Below are positions 18,501 to 26,758 of a stretch of 64,000 bases of DNA, piece by piece (position 1 is the stretch's first letter; each line of letters opens with the position of its first letter). The stretch covers positions 186,001 to 250,000 of the forward strand of contig NZ_QWET01000001.1 in NCBI RefSeq assembly GCF_003573545.1. The letters run 5' to 3'. The DNA comes from Mariniphaga sediminis (lineage in GTDB: Bacteria; Bacteroidota; Bacteroidia; Bacteroidales; Prolixibacteraceae). The translations under genes and the position numbers were made by a program. The notes beneath the pieces are model-generated. The model made no database searches and was not told the origin of the DNA. It worked only from the letters and a program-made list of their open reading frames with translations.

Positions 18501-19821
18501 TGGTTTCCTTTATATTTTCCGGGTGAATGTGAATTTCTTTGGCACTCAGCCGGTCAGAAAAGGTGGAAACAAACAGCGAGTCGGCCCTGAAATGGTGTTC
18601 ATCATCTTCCAGCCGCAGGTGGTAACCGGCAACTTTCATTTCAAGATTATCGGAATGAAGGAGTTTTTCCGGGTTGGCGGCAGAAGTGGAATCCAGCACA
18701 AATCCTTCGAGGGTAATGTCAATGGACTCAAATTGTTGCCGGTAGTCCTGGTAATCGGGCTGCCTGAAAATTTTGAGGTGGGCGCCCCGCAGCAAAAATG
18801 TGTCCACCTCCAGTTTTCTGAAATGATTTTGAACCAGCGTATATAAGTCGAAATTATCAAAGTCTTCAGGATTCAGTCGATCCGGATTTTCTTTCTGAAA
18901 GAATTGTATCTCCGGATTGTCGAACTCAAGAAAACTGATTTTGATGGAATCGTTGAGGGCAAAACGTGTAATGCTCTGGCTTTTAACATATACATTGGGT
19001 ACTGTTACTTCAAACAGGTTGTTGCCTGTTGTGCGGGAAAGGGGCGAAAGGTTGAATCCGGCTACGCGGATAACGGAAGTTTTGAGTGAATACAACAAGG
19101 TGTCGATGGTTAAAACATGCAGACTGTCACCCATTTCGTTTCTAAAGTCGTTCATCCGGATAAAAACGTCATCGGTTTCAAAAAAATGGTCGTCCCTTAA
19201 AATCATTGCTGTATCGGTTCTAAACCCAAGTACGTCAATAGAAACTTTTTCGGTGCGTGAGATAAAATTGGCTTTCCCCGCTGCTCCGTATAAATCAAAA
19301 TCAGCTTCCTCCATTTCGATTTTCCGGATATCGACTTCCCGCACCCATTCAAACAACGGGCGTATCTGGGAAACAATGCCTGCTGCCATTTTTAGCGAAT
19401 CGTTTTGCAGTAACTCTTCTCCTTCCATTTCGATATCGGGTTTTACGATGCGCATCTTTTGACAGGAAAATTTTTTATCGCGGACTAATGCCCGAAGGTT
19501 AATGCCCTCCATAACAATATCGGATGCTCCGAGGGTAAATAGTGTTTTTGAATGAAGATTCTCTCCGATTGTCGCGGCCTCGTCGGGGGTTAATAACAGT
19601 TGACTGAATCTGACTGAAAACGGGAAAACCTTCCATTTCATTTCGCCTATGGAAAGGGCATACTGGCCCCCCGATTTTTTATCTGTGAAATCGGTGAGCT
19701 TTTTAATGACAAACTGCGGAAAACGGATACCGGCTATTATTATAGTAAATAGCACCAATCCCAGCAGGATGACCGAAAACCACCCTGCCATTTTTTTTAT
19801 TTTTTCCCTGCGTGCAGTCAT
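15550..19821 (-). CDS. AsmA/DUF748-like giant envelope protein
   Basis: About 1423 aa from the ATG at 19821; the open frame extends to 19941 but the extra 40 residues would precede the membrane segment and look non-coding. The architecture is a basic N-terminus, one transmembrane helix (about 12-34 from this start) and a very long periplasmic part made of repeating beta-rich segments with recurrent phrases such as IPKINLSGV, IPELKIEGF and APTIHLSEF. The C-terminus resembles the DUF748/AsmA C-terminal domain. AsmA-like proteins of this size are proposed to bridge the inner and outer membranes for lipid transfer. It is monocistronic and convergent with region 1. The family call is by architecture only. 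Confidence 0.65.
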   Translation of the reverse strand: MTARREKIKKMAGWFSVILLGLVLFTIIIAGIRFPQFVIKKLTDFTDKKSGGQYALSIGEMKWKVFPFSVRFSQLLLTPDEAATIGENLHSKTLFTLGASDIVMEGINLRALVRDKKFSCQKMRIVKPDIEMEGEELLQNDSLKMAAGIVSQIRPLFEWVREVDIRKIEMEEADFDLYGAAGKANFISRTEKVSIDVLGFRTDTAMILRDDHFFETDDVFIRMNDFRNEMGDSLHVLTIDTLLYSLKTSVIRVAGFNLSPLSRTTGNNLFEVTVPNVYVKSQSITRFALNDSIKISFLEFDNPEIQFFQKENPDRLNPEDFDNFDLYTLVQNHFRKLEVDTFLLRGAHLKIFRQPDYQDYRQQFESIDITLEGFVLDSTSAANPEKLLHSDNLEMKVAGYHLRLEDDEHHFRADSLFVSTFSDRLSAKEIHIHPENIKETTTRTEVNIECKALNIEEVDLRNVYQTRTLPTSRIEVIEPDVHLLYHLEKVKRKKQVDAGLLFELVTDYLRGVYANLVYINDGRLDIKNSYRGNVQGYFETRFDFSLTDFSLDSASLERTDKFFYATNFDLHFSDYQMRLIDDLHKLRVKNVSISSTNQRVQIENLDLQPVIDDVNLLDMQRFNRSELFHISIPKINLSGVSLRDAFFYKKLYISKFSISNPDIYFENFGVLRAGKKKVEITEFYQLIFNYLEDFDIKHFTVPDGKLTWVNHTRRGRTTSFDNEFSASLENFRLNKEELGKERLLFSDNFDVTIKDQEFELSDNVHVLKGSEIRLSSAQSSVRVKDALLYPLITSEKYHELATTYQVAIPELKIEGFDFQKAWYSQEPEIKKLELLSPRFQIYTQEGMAKPLDLNAYRFPLPSFVESLRLNELKITDGEAITHQTRGIDHHPQARFLFDFSMPGILVKNDAQNQVQLTSNNIQLTVSDFRAPIDRDHNLTIERIDLDRTQKSIAISNLKVNPLLPRAKQNRFSITAPTIHLSEFDLDAVLNDNSFALKNIDIDSPKISIEINRQVNDDTLEFLQTLDLYPYVENVVNQIKVDHLRLSNADLHFNWLEKQFFNQKINIGFSDILIGENQPPANLLNSREFEISTTHLATKSTDGLYQFSADSFIYNSARHQVLLKSIGIIPLIEPESFPLQKGFQTDVAKAHISFIELKNLNEKRWLQENILDAAALKIGPGRISIFRNKRYPLDPDQRPPWPQDLLKRIEQPFIFDSVILLPTNLTYSELMGITDEPGTIEFNNLAFNGGRVSNIKKVLQQNSNLTLDARAQLLGQSLLSVRFSFDLNSPEYVHTAKGFLQPMSLVPLNSMISTSAPLAIEEGQLNQLEFELSFNEAQADGFLYFDYDNLKIAVLDYSNDKIQKAKFASFLANKMAFNSQSPKNDKLYPVEISYVRDEQRSVLNYWWKSIYSGAKKVLGLEEPE

Positions 19822-20205
19822 TGGATAAAAATGGGATTTTTTTTTAAGATAAACGAATTTCCAAATGGTTGCGTTTGACGGGGAAGTTATGGAACATATT
19901 TCCGGTAAAATATCATGTTTAAATTTCTCTGTGCACCGCACCTGCTTTCCCTTCCACGTGCCCGTACTACTGCAAATATTGCCCGGTGTTACTGCTTACA
20001 TTTCAAATGGTGTCTCATTTATTTTCCTGAAAATGTTGCAGGACACCAAACACCTGTCCGGTAACTTATGGCCTCTCTGAATTTAGTAGATGTTTAAAAA
20101 TGAGGTGCAAAGCATCAGAATATTAAAGGATATTTTGTTGTAATTTATACTGAAAGTAAATTAAATTTTTATTTTTACTTTCTCTAACAAGTTAAGGCAA
20201 CAACC
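19822..20205. other. Non-coding gap between divergent genes
   Basis: A 384-bp divergent intergenic region between the AsmA-like gene (-) and the ThuA gene (+). A 71-codon frame at 19865-20080 shows no domain, hydrophobic or composition signal and is treated as non-coding. An A/T-rich stretch with ATTTTTATTTTTAC at 20165-20178 lies just upstream of the ThuA start and may hold its promoter, but no clean TTTG / TAnnTTTG pair is present. I see no terminator, RNA gene or repeat. Confidence 0.5.
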
Positions 20206-20916
20206 ATGAGACTGATTTTGACCTTTGCTGTTTCACTTCTGGTTTATTTTTCCCTGAATGCCCGGCCTGTAAAAATAATGTTAGTGACCGGAGGCCATTC
20301 ATTTGATACCCTTCAGTTTTTTCAATTGTTTGATTCGTTGGAAGATGTTGATTACACACACTTTCCTCAGCCCGAAGCTAACAGGGCCATTGCCCGCGGA
20401 GAGGCGCAGCATTTTGATGTGCTGGTTTTTTATGATATGTGGGAGGATATTTCGGAAACGGAAAAACAGGCCTATCTGGATTTGACCAGGGAGGGAAAAC
20501 CTTTCCTTTTTTTGCACCATGCGTTGGTTTCGTACCAAAACTGGCCCCGGTTTGAAAAGCTTATCGGAGGGAAATATATCCAAAAGGGAAAAGGGGTTGC
20601 GGTCTCTGAACAATCAACTTATGAACACGATGTGTGGGTTTTTATTCAGGTGCCACACAACCATTCTGTTACCAAAGGATTTAGTAGTTTGCATTTTTTT
20701 GACGAAGTGTACGGAAACTTCCGGGTTTCTGAAAATGTAATACCCCTTTTAACCACTACCCACCCGAAAAGTGAAAAGATAATCGGCTGGGAAAACCATT
20801 TTAACGCGTCGAAAATAATTTACCTTCAGCCCGGTCATGATTACCGGACTTATGAAACGGAGGATTACAGGAGGCTGTTGCTTCAGGCTGTTCGGTACCT
20901 TACTGACGGGAAGTAG
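20206..20916 (+). CDS. Secreted ThuA-domain protein
   Basis: A 236-aa protein with an N-terminal signal peptide (about residues 1-19) and a ThuA/trehalose-utilisation-like domain of the glutamine-amidotransferase-like fold. Visible ThuA features are the VTGGHSFD segment (about 26-33), the FDVLVFYDMW strand-turn and FLFLHHALVSYQNWP with paired His residues. ThuA-like proteins accompany sugar catabolism genes; some are involved in 3-keto-sugar metabolism, though biochemical roles are mostly unproven. The MFS transporter 46 bp downstream is probably co-transcribed. Confidence 0.8.
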   Translation: MRLILTFAVSLLVYFSLNARPVKIMLVTGGHSFDTLQFFQLFDSLEDVDYTHFPQPEANRAIARGEAQHFDVLVFYDMWEDISETEKQAYLDLTREGKPFLFLHHALVSYQNWPRFEKLIGGKYIQKGKGVAVSEQSTYEHDVWVFIQVPHNHSVTKGFSSLHFFDEVYGNFRVSENVIPLLTTTHPKSEKIIGWENHFNASKIIYLQPGHDYRTYETEDYRRLLLQAVRYLTDGK

Positions 20917-20962
20917 CAGCGAACGATACATTTTTACATCTTAAACCAATGATTACCAAGTT

Positions 20963-22285
20963 ATGAAAGATCTAAATCAAAAAAGGCTTTTTATTGCAAG
21001 TTGCCTGGCCCTTCTGGTCACTGCAATTACATTTGCTATCCGGGCAAGGATTGAGGGAGTTTTTACCGGCGATTACGGATTGACAGCCGAGCAGGTTGGG
21101 CGTGCTTTTGCGCCTGCATTCTGGGGGTTTGCTGTTGCCATGTTTGCCGGAGGTTATTTTATCGACATTGTAAAAACCAGAACAGTTATCTGGATGGCAT
21201 TCGGGATGCACCTGGTGGGTATTGTATTGTTGTTACTGGCAAAAGATTACACTTCGTTGTTCATTTCCAATGTATTTATCGGTTTGGGCAACGGAAGTGT
21301 GGAGGCAGCGTGTAATCCGCTGGTTACAACCCTCTTCCCCGATAAAAAGTCGAAAATGCTGAACCGGTTCCATGTGTGGTTTCCTGGCGGAATTGTAATC
21401 GGAAGCCTGCTGGCTGCCCTGGTAATTGATCAACTGAACTTATCCTGGCAGGTGCTTGTGGCGTTACTGTTTATCCCGTTGGGTATCTACGGATTTTTGT
21501 TCCTGGGACAAAAAATTCCGGAAACTGAACGGGTGGCATCGGGTGTAAGTTATAAGGAAATGATGCGTAACGTAGGAGCTCCGGTAACCATAACCCTGGC
21601 TGTTGTTTTTATGATTCTGGCTGCCAACGTTCAGTCTATATCTCATGCCATTACCGGCAGTTATTATTTGCCACTTCTTATAATTGGGGTAATTGCCGTT
21701 TTGATAATCATAGAAGGCAAAGCAGTCAATAAAATTACGTTGCTGTTTCCGTTTATTTTTGCCTGCATGCTGCTTACTGCTTCCACGGAGTTGGGAACAA
21801 CGCAGTGGATTAATGCATTATTGGCAAATAAAGGCGTTCATCCCATGATAATTCTGGCTGTGGTAACCGGTTTAATGGCCGTTGGCCGTTACTTTGCGGG
21901 AGGGTTGATTCACCGGTTGAACCCTCCGGGAGTTCTTTTGGGATCTGCGATTTTCTCTGTGGCGGGTTTATTGTTGCTAAGTGTGACCAACGGCGCTTTT
22001 ATGACGGTAGTATCTGCGGCCGTTTTTGCTGTTGGCGTTTGTTATTTCTGGCCCACAATGATTGGTTCCGCAGCTGAGTATGCACCTAAAACCGGGGCTT
22101 TGGGAATGTCGATCCTGGGTGGTGCCGGATTTGTTGCTACCTCAATGGTGTTGCCCATTATGGGAGAGTCTATTGAAACGGCCGGTCCGCAGATGACATT
22201 GCGGAATATGGCAGTGCTTCCGGCAATTTTGGTACTCGCATTTATTCTCCTTTCTTTTTGGGTGAAAAATAAAAAGAAGGCTTGA
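20963..22285 (+). CDS. MFS transporter
   Basis: A 440-aa major-facilitator protein with 12 predicted hydrophobic segments. It has a long loop between the halves near residues 185-200 and the sequence NVFIGLGNGSVEAACNPLVT in helix 4, as seen in sugar-type MFS carriers of Bacteroidota. It lies directly after the ThuA gene, suggesting that the two process and import the same small carbohydrate. No substrate motif is decisive. Confidence 0.8.
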   Translation: MKDLNQKRLFIASCLALLVTAITFAIRARIEGVFTGDYGLTAEQVGRAFAPAFWGFAVAMFAGGYFIDIVKTRTVIWMAFGMHLVGIVLLLLAKDYTSLFISNVFIGLGNGSVEAACNPLVTTLFPDKKSKMLNRFHVWFPGGIVIGSLLAALVIDQLNLSWQVLVALLFIPLGIYGFLFLGQKIPETERVASGVSYKEMMRNVGAPVTITLAVVFMILAANVQSISHAITGSYYLPLLIIGVIAVLIIIEGKAVNKITLLFPFIFACMLLTASTELGTTQWINALLANKGVHPMIILAVVTGLMAVGRYFAGGLIHRLNPPGVLLGSAIFSVAGLLLLSVTNGAFMTVVSAAVFAVGVCYFWPTMIGSAAEYAPKTGALGMSILGGAGFVATSMVLPIMGESIETAGPQMTLRNMAVLPAILVLAFILLSFWVKNKKKA

Positions 22286-22491
22286 GGCAGGTGTTGTATC
22301 CTGTATCTAACGGTACATACTTTATGAACGTTTAATCCCCGGGCACAACGCTATGCGCAAGAAAGTTGTGAACACTGTGCAGGGATAAAGGAAAGAATTG
22401 TTCCTGATGTGGTTCTGCCGTTTTTTTTTACCACTTCTTTATTTTGCGGGAGTGTTTTTGTAACTTATGAAAGAATTTAAATATTCTTACT

Positions 22492-22737
22492 ATGTTATAT
22501 GTTTTGTTAGTCGGATTGGTAGCAGGTGCCCTTGCGGGGCTTATTGTTCGCGGAAAAGGGTATGGCTGTCTTTTGAATATAATCGTTGGTGTTATCGGCG
22601 CCTGGTTTGGTAACTGGCTGCTACACGAGTTTGGAATTTTTATCGAAAGTGGGTTGATGGGAAATTTGCTAACCGCGGTAATTGGCGCGGTGGCATTGCT
22701 TGCCCTGGTTGGCCTAATCCGGAAAATAGCCAATTAA
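22492..22737 (+). CDS. GlsB/YeaQ/YmgE-family small membrane protein
   Basis: An 81-aa protein with three hydrophobic helices and the glycine-rich GALAGLIVRGKGYGCLLNII segment characteristic of the transglycosylase-associated/YeaQ family. These small inner-membrane proteins are linked to stress and stationary phase; the molecular function is unknown. It appears monocistronic, with 206 bp upstream and the - strand region 3 following. Confidence 0.82.
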   Translation: MLYVLLVGLVAGALAGLIVRGKGYGCLLNIIVGVIGAWFGNWLLHEFGIFIESGLMGNLLTAVIGAVALLALVGLIRKIAN

Positions 22738-22788
22738 CTGATTCTTTTTCCGGCCTGCATTAATTGGTTAAGCCCTTACATTATTTTT

Positions 22789-22956
22789 TTACGTACCGGT
22801 TTCAGGTTTTGCGCCTATTGGTTCGCCCACAATCAGTGTTATCGAAATGAATGCCACAATGAGCAATGCCGATGGCCAAAATACGGGAGCATCCACATCG
22901 AAGTACTTCTTGCTGCTTTTTATTGTCGGGTGAATCCCTTTACGCGTATTTCCCAA
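22789..22956 (-). pseudogene. Possible remnant of a BCCT-type transporter N-terminus
   Basis: Reading the - strand in the frame ending TAA at 22789-22791 gives a 55-residue peptide with a charged start followed by FDVDAPVFWPSALLIVAF and a short hydrophobic helix ending near GEPIG. This resembles the first helix of betaine/carnitine/choline (BCCT) transporters, which begin P-V-F-W/Y-x-S-A. The frame has only a TTG (22954-22956) as a possible start and stops after one helix, so the gene appears truncated. It is also in frame with, and just past, the MATE stop codon. The family call is tentative. Confidence 0.35.
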
Positions 22957-22989
22957 AATACGAAAATCAGGATGAAAGTCAAAAACAAT

Positions 22990-24312
22990 TTAGTTCTTTC
23001 TGTCTGCTCCGCTCCGTATTTTGAGGGAAATAGCTTTTTTGAAAAGGAATGTTTGAATGATTCCTCTTGCAAACATAAAAAGAGACATGGCCAGCCAAAG
23101 TGCATGATTCTCCCATACAGGATGAAGAAAATAGTAAACCGGGGCAAAAAAGAGAAAAGTGGAAGCCAGCAGTGTATTGCGCATTGCACGAGAGGCAGTG
23201 GCTCCGATATAAATGCCATCCCATATAAACGAACCGAAACTGGCCAACGGAACAAGAATTACCCAAACTAAAAAAGGTTGGGCCTTTTGAAGGACCTCCT
23301 CCTGCGAGGTGAGCAGGTGAAGAATAAAATTAACGCCGGCAAAGTAGAAAAGGGTAAACAGCAAAGCCAATCCGGTGCCCCAGATAAAAAGCAGTTTCAC
23401 TACCTTCAACAGGTGATTCTTTTGTTTCGCTCCGATAAACTTACCCACCAACGCTTCCCCTGCAAACGCAAATCCATCGATAAAAAAGGAAAAAAACAGC
23501 AGCAGCTGAATAAGGAGCGAGTTGACGGCCAGTATGGTATCGTTGGAGCTGGCAGACTTGGAAGTGAAAAAGGTAAATACCAGGATAATACAGAAACTCC
23601 GGATAAAAATATCGCCATTTACACGGAAAAAAGCCGATAGCCGTTTTAAGTCGAAAACATTTTGAAGCCGGAGGTAGAAGAGGAGGTTCCGGTATTTTTT
23701 CAGGAACAGTATGATGGCTAAAGCCATTCCGATGTATTGCGAAAGAGCCGTTCCCAAAGCCACGCCGTCTGATTTCATATTCAGCCCAAAAACAAACAGC
23801 ACGCTTAGCAAAATATTGGCCACATTGGCTGAAATGGCAATTATCATGGGGTAGCGGGCATTTTGCATTCCCAAAAACCACCCGCTGAAAACAAACTGGG
23901 CCAGGGCGGCGGGGGCAGCCCACACCCGGATGAGGAAATATTGACGGGCAAGCGTTTCTACTTCTTCGCTGCCGCCAATCACTTCGAAACTCACCCATAC
24001 GATGGGTACTTGCAGTGCCAGGATGATTAGCCCGGTGAAAAGTGCAACGGCCAGCGCCCTTACCAGAATGGTGACGGTTTCGGAAATGTTTTTTTCTCCG
24101 AAAGCCTGGGCGGCAAAGCCCGAAGTACTCATGCGCAGAAATCCGAATCCCCAGTATATAAAATTGAAAATAACGCCTCCCAGCGCAATGGCGCCTATGT
24201 ATATCTCCGAGCCAAGATGTCCCATTAAAGCCAGGTCTACCAGCCCCAGCAGCGGGACTGTAATATTGCTGACAATATTTGGAATGGCAAGCCGGAGAAT
24301 ATCGCGGTTCAT
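22990..24312 (-). CDS. MATE-family efflux transporter (DinF-like)
   Basis: About 440 aa from the ATG at 24312 (a TTG at 24321 is possible but adds nothing). It has 12 hydrophobic helices arranged as two six-helix halves, with the MATE opening LAIPNIVSNITVPLLGLVD and LALMGHLG, and the repeat start of the second half near RSFCIILVFTFF. Members export drugs or metabolites using Na+ or H+. An exact -7 box lies on the - strand at 24332-24339, giving a short leader. It is divergent from the fructan locus. Confidence 0.87.
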   Translation of the reverse strand: MNRDILRLAIPNIVSNITVPLLGLVDLALMGHLGSEIYIGAIALGGVIFNFIYWGFGFLRMSTSGFAAQAFGEKNISETVTILVRALAVALFTGLIILALQVPIVWVSFEVIGGSEEVETLARQYFLIRVWAAPAALAQFVFSGWFLGMQNARYPMIIAISANVANILLSVLFVFGLNMKSDGVALGTALSQYIGMALAIILFLKKYRNLLFYLRLQNVFDLKRLSAFFRVNGDIFIRSFCIILVFTFFTSKSASSNDTILAVNSLLIQLLLFFSFFIDGFAFAGEALVGKFIGAKQKNHLLKVVKLLFIWGTGLALLFTLFYFAGVNFILHLLTSQEEVLQKAQPFLVWVILVPLASFGSFIWDGIYIGATASRAMRNTLLASTFLFFAPVYYFLHPVWENHALWLAMSLFMFARGIIQTFLFKKAISLKIRSGADRKN

Positions 24313-24331
24313 AACAAACAATTTTGAGGGG

Positions 24332-24339
24332 CAAAGGTA
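24332..24339 (-). promoter_or_regulatory. -7 box TACCTTTG for the MATE gene
   Basis: On the - strand this is an exact TAnnTTTG match ending about 20 bp from the MATE start codon. No good TTTG is found 19-20 bp further upstream. It overlaps the first GTAACAT repeat, so binding there could also affect the MATE gene. Confidence 0.4.
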
Positions 24340-24423
24340 ACATTTGTATTATCGGGGTAACATGTTTTCATCTTTTATTGATTTCCGGCTGAAATGTAAC
24401 ATTCTGAAGTGATTTTGTAACAT
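24337..24423 (+). promoter_or_regulatory. Four GTAACAT direct repeats, candidate operator of the fructan locus
   Basis: Identical heptamers GTAACAT occur at 24337-24343, 24357-24363, 24396-24402 and 24417-24423. Start-to-start distances are 20, 39 and 21 bp, close to multiples of two helical turns, so all lie on one DNA face. They sit between the divergent MATE and sugar-porter genes, ending 29 bp upstream of a -7 box. AraC-output hybrid regulators, as encoded at 40948-43743, commonly bind direct repeats upstream of susC-type operons. The regulator assignment is an inference. Confidence 0.5.
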
Positions 24424-24452
24424 GGGTGAAAGAGCAGAAGGTATCATGAATC

Positions 24453-24460
24453 TACATTTG
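24453..24460 (+). promoter_or_regulatory. -7 box TACATTTG of the fructan operon
   Basis: An exact TAnnTTTG element 23 bp upstream of the sugar-porter start codon. The expected -33 TTTG is missing at 19-20 bp, as is usual for promoters that need an activator. The GTAACAT repeats lie just upstream. Confidence 0.5.
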
Positions 24461-24483
24461 GGGCAAAATGAATCTGTAATTTT

Positions 24484-25842
24484 ATGAAGAAACAAAATGT
24501 AATCGCTGTTGCGTTGATAATTGCCCTGGGGGGATTTCTGTTCGGGTATGATATTGCAATGATGTCGGGTACTACTGCACAATTGGAAAAAGTATTTAAC
24601 CTGAATAATTTTTGGTTGGGTTTTACGGTCGCTGTTGCAATTATCGGAACCATCATTGGCACGTTAATAATAGGTAAACCTGTGGAAAAATTTGGGCGGC
24701 GCAAATCTTTAATTGTGCTTTCCGGCCTTTTTATTCTTTCAACTATAGGAAGTACAAATGCGTTAAACTGGGAAATGCTTTTATTTTTCCGTTTTAGTAC
24801 AGGGGTGCTGTTAGGTTGCATCACCGTGGTTACCCCTATGTTTATTGCCGAGATTTCACCTGCAAAAAGGCGTGGACAATTGGTTTTGCTTAACCAGTTT
24901 TTTGTGGTGACGGCCATCTTTTTGGCATTTGTGGTCAATTATTTTCTTTTGAAAATGTTTGGAGATACCTCCTGGCGATGGATGATTGGGGTTGAGTCTA
25001 TTCCGGCTGCCATCTTTTTTGGATTGCTTTTTTCTGTGCCTGAGAGTCCCCGCTGGCTTATCAATCAGAACCGTGATGATGAAGCTTTGGTCGTTTTTGA
25101 AAGAATAAAAGCGGAGAACCCGGAGAAGGAAGTTACAATAGTTAAAGCTTCCGTAGAAAAAGAGATGTACCTGGCCCATGGGAAATTATTTGTAAAGGAG
25201 AACAGACTTCCTGTTATGATTGCCATTTTAATGGCGGCGTTTAATCAACTGGCAGGCATTAATGCGATAATGATATATGCTCCGCGGGTATTTGAAATGG
25301 CCGGTTTTGGCATAAATTCAGCTTTGTTACAATCTGTTTCAATTGGCGCTACTAATTTGCTGTTTACCATTCTGGCCATATTTCTGATTGATAAGTATGG
25401 CAGACGGACCCTTTTAATGATTGGATCTGTGGGAATGGTATTTTTCCTGGGTATGCTTTCGAAGTCGTTTTTCACAGGTAATTTTAGTGAATTGGACGGA
25501 TATGGTGTGATGGTTTATCTGATGGGCTTTATTGCCTTCTTTGCCTTTTCTCAGGGAGCCGTATTGTGGGTTGTAATTTCTGAAATATTTCCGAATAAGG
25601 TACGTTCGAAGGGGCAGGCACTGGGCAGTTTTACACATTGGATATTTGCGGCTGCTTTAATTTGGGGTTTTCCTGTATTTGCGAAAATGCCCAATATTGG
25701 AGGCGGTCCTTCATTCGCATTTTTTGCCGTGATGATGTTGCTGCATTTCTTTTTCGCATGGAGAATCCTACCCGAAACCAAAGGGAAATCACTGGAAGAA
25801 ATTCAGGCTGTATTAATAGAAAAAAGAGAATCATTACAATAA
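24484..25842 (+). CDS. Sugar-porter MFS transporter, probable fructose importer
   Basis: A 452-aa MFS protein of the sugar-porter subfamily with 12 helices. The signatures are GGFLFGYDIA (16-25), the GKPVEKFGRRKS loop after helix 2, the PESPRWL motif and PETKGKSLEEIQ at the end of helix 12. In characterised Bacteroides levan loci an equivalent inner-membrane transporter carries fructose released in the periplasm. A fructokinase gene follows after 12 bp and the GH32/SusCD genes are in the same direction, which supports fructose as substrate. First gene of the fructan operon. Confidence 0.87.
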   Translation: MKKQNVIAVALIIALGGFLFGYDIAMMSGTTAQLEKVFNLNNFWLGFTVAVAIIGTIIGTLIIGKPVEKFGRRKSLIVLSGLFILSTIGSTNALNWEMLLFFRFSTGVLLGCITVVTPMFIAEISPAKRRGQLVLLNQFFVVTAIFLAFVVNYFLLKMFGDTSWRWMIGVESIPAAIFFGLLFSVPESPRWLINQNRDDEALVVFERIKAENPEKEVTIVKASVEKEMYLAHGKLFVKENRLPVMIAILMAAFNQLAGINAIMIYAPRVFEMAGFGINSALLQSVSIGATNLLFTILAIFLIDKYGRRTLLMIGSVGMVFFLGMLSKSFFTGNFSELDGYGVMVYLMGFIAFFAFSQGAVLWVVISEIFPNKVRSKGQALGSFTHWIFAAALIWGFPVFAKMPNIGGGPSFAFFAVMMLLHFFFAWRILPETKGKSLEEIQAVLIEKRESLQ

Positions 25843-25854
25843 AATCAGTAGTCT

Positions 25855-26751
25855 ATGGAATTTAAAAACAAATATGTTTTATGTATTGGTGAGGTGCTGT
25901 GGGACAGATTACCGTCAGGGACAAAGCCTGGTGGAGCTCCTATGAACGCGGCGCTTCATTTAAATGCTATTGGACAGAATGTGTCCATTGCCAGCCGTAT
26001 CGGGAATGACCAGGCCGGGGATGAACTGAAAACATTCCTGGAAAAATCGGGCATGAGTACTGCATTGATACAGGTTGACAAACAGCTCCCTACCAGCGAG
26101 GTATTAGTGCATTTGGATGAAAACAACAACGCCACTTACGAAATTTGCGAGCCCGTTGCCTGGGATAATATAGAGGTAACAGATTCTTTGTTGAAGCATG
26201 CGGAAAAATCCGGGATATTGATTTATGGCTCGCTGGCTTCACGTAATCAGGAAACTCGTCATACTATGATGAAATTACTTGAAGGTGAAGCCGTAAAGCT
26301 GATTGATGTTAACCTTCGGGCACCATACAATAGCAGGGAGATTGTTGAACCATTACTGCAGAAATCGGACATTATTAAACTCAATGACGATGAATTATTA
26401 CGGGTTGCAACTTGGTACAACAAACAAAGCATGGACGAACGGGAACTCACCCGATGGTTGTCGGAAAAGTATAATGCAAAAATGGTTTGTGTGACAAAAG
26501 GTGAAAAGGGAGCACTGTTGTTTTGCGAAGACTGTTTTTATGAGCATCCGGGTTTTACAGTCAATGCGGTTGATACCGTGGGAGCCGGAGATGCTTTTCT
26601 GGCAGGACTAATTGCCTCCCTGTTAAACAATAAATCGTATCCTGACTCCCTGGCTTTTGCCTGTGCAACAGGTGCTTTTGTTGCCTCAAAAGCGGGTGCA
26701 ACACCTGAATATAACATGCAGGAAATTGAACAAATATTATTATCTAATTAA
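25855..26751 (+). CDS. PfkB-family fructokinase
   Basis: A 298-aa ribokinase-fold kinase of normal length. The N-terminal sugar-binding GEVLWDRLPSGTKPGGAPMN segment (about 12-31) is typical of bacterial fructokinases, and the DTVGAGDAF signature near the C-terminus holds the ATP-site Asp. It phosphorylates fructose in the cytosol. It lies directly after the sugar porter and ends only 7 bp before the SusC start, inside the same operon. Confidence 0.88.
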   Translation: MEFKNKYVLCIGEVLWDRLPSGTKPGGAPMNAALHLNAIGQNVSIASRIGNDQAGDELKTFLEKSGMSTALIQVDKQLPTSEVLVHLDENNNATYEICEPVAWDNIEVTDSLLKHAEKSGILIYGSLASRNQETRHTMMKLLEGEAVKLIDVNLRAPYNSREIVEPLLQKSDIIKLNDDELLRVATWYNKQSMDERELTRWLSEKYNAKMVCVTKGEKGALLFCEDCFYEHPGFTVNAVDTVGAGDAFLAGLIASLLNNKSYPDSLAFACATGAFVASKAGATPEYNMQEIEQILLSN

Positions 26752-26758
26752 TGAATTT

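Noticed and set aside
19865-20080. 71-codon + strand frame in the gap before the ThuA gene
   Set aside because: No signal peptide, membrane or domain pattern, and it overlaps the 5' end region of the AsmA-like gene on the other strand.
23441-24343. 300-codon open frame on the - strand overlapping the MATE gene
   Set aside because: It is the out-of-frame reading of the MATE gene, with many Arg, Cys and His residues and no domain or hydrophobic pattern.
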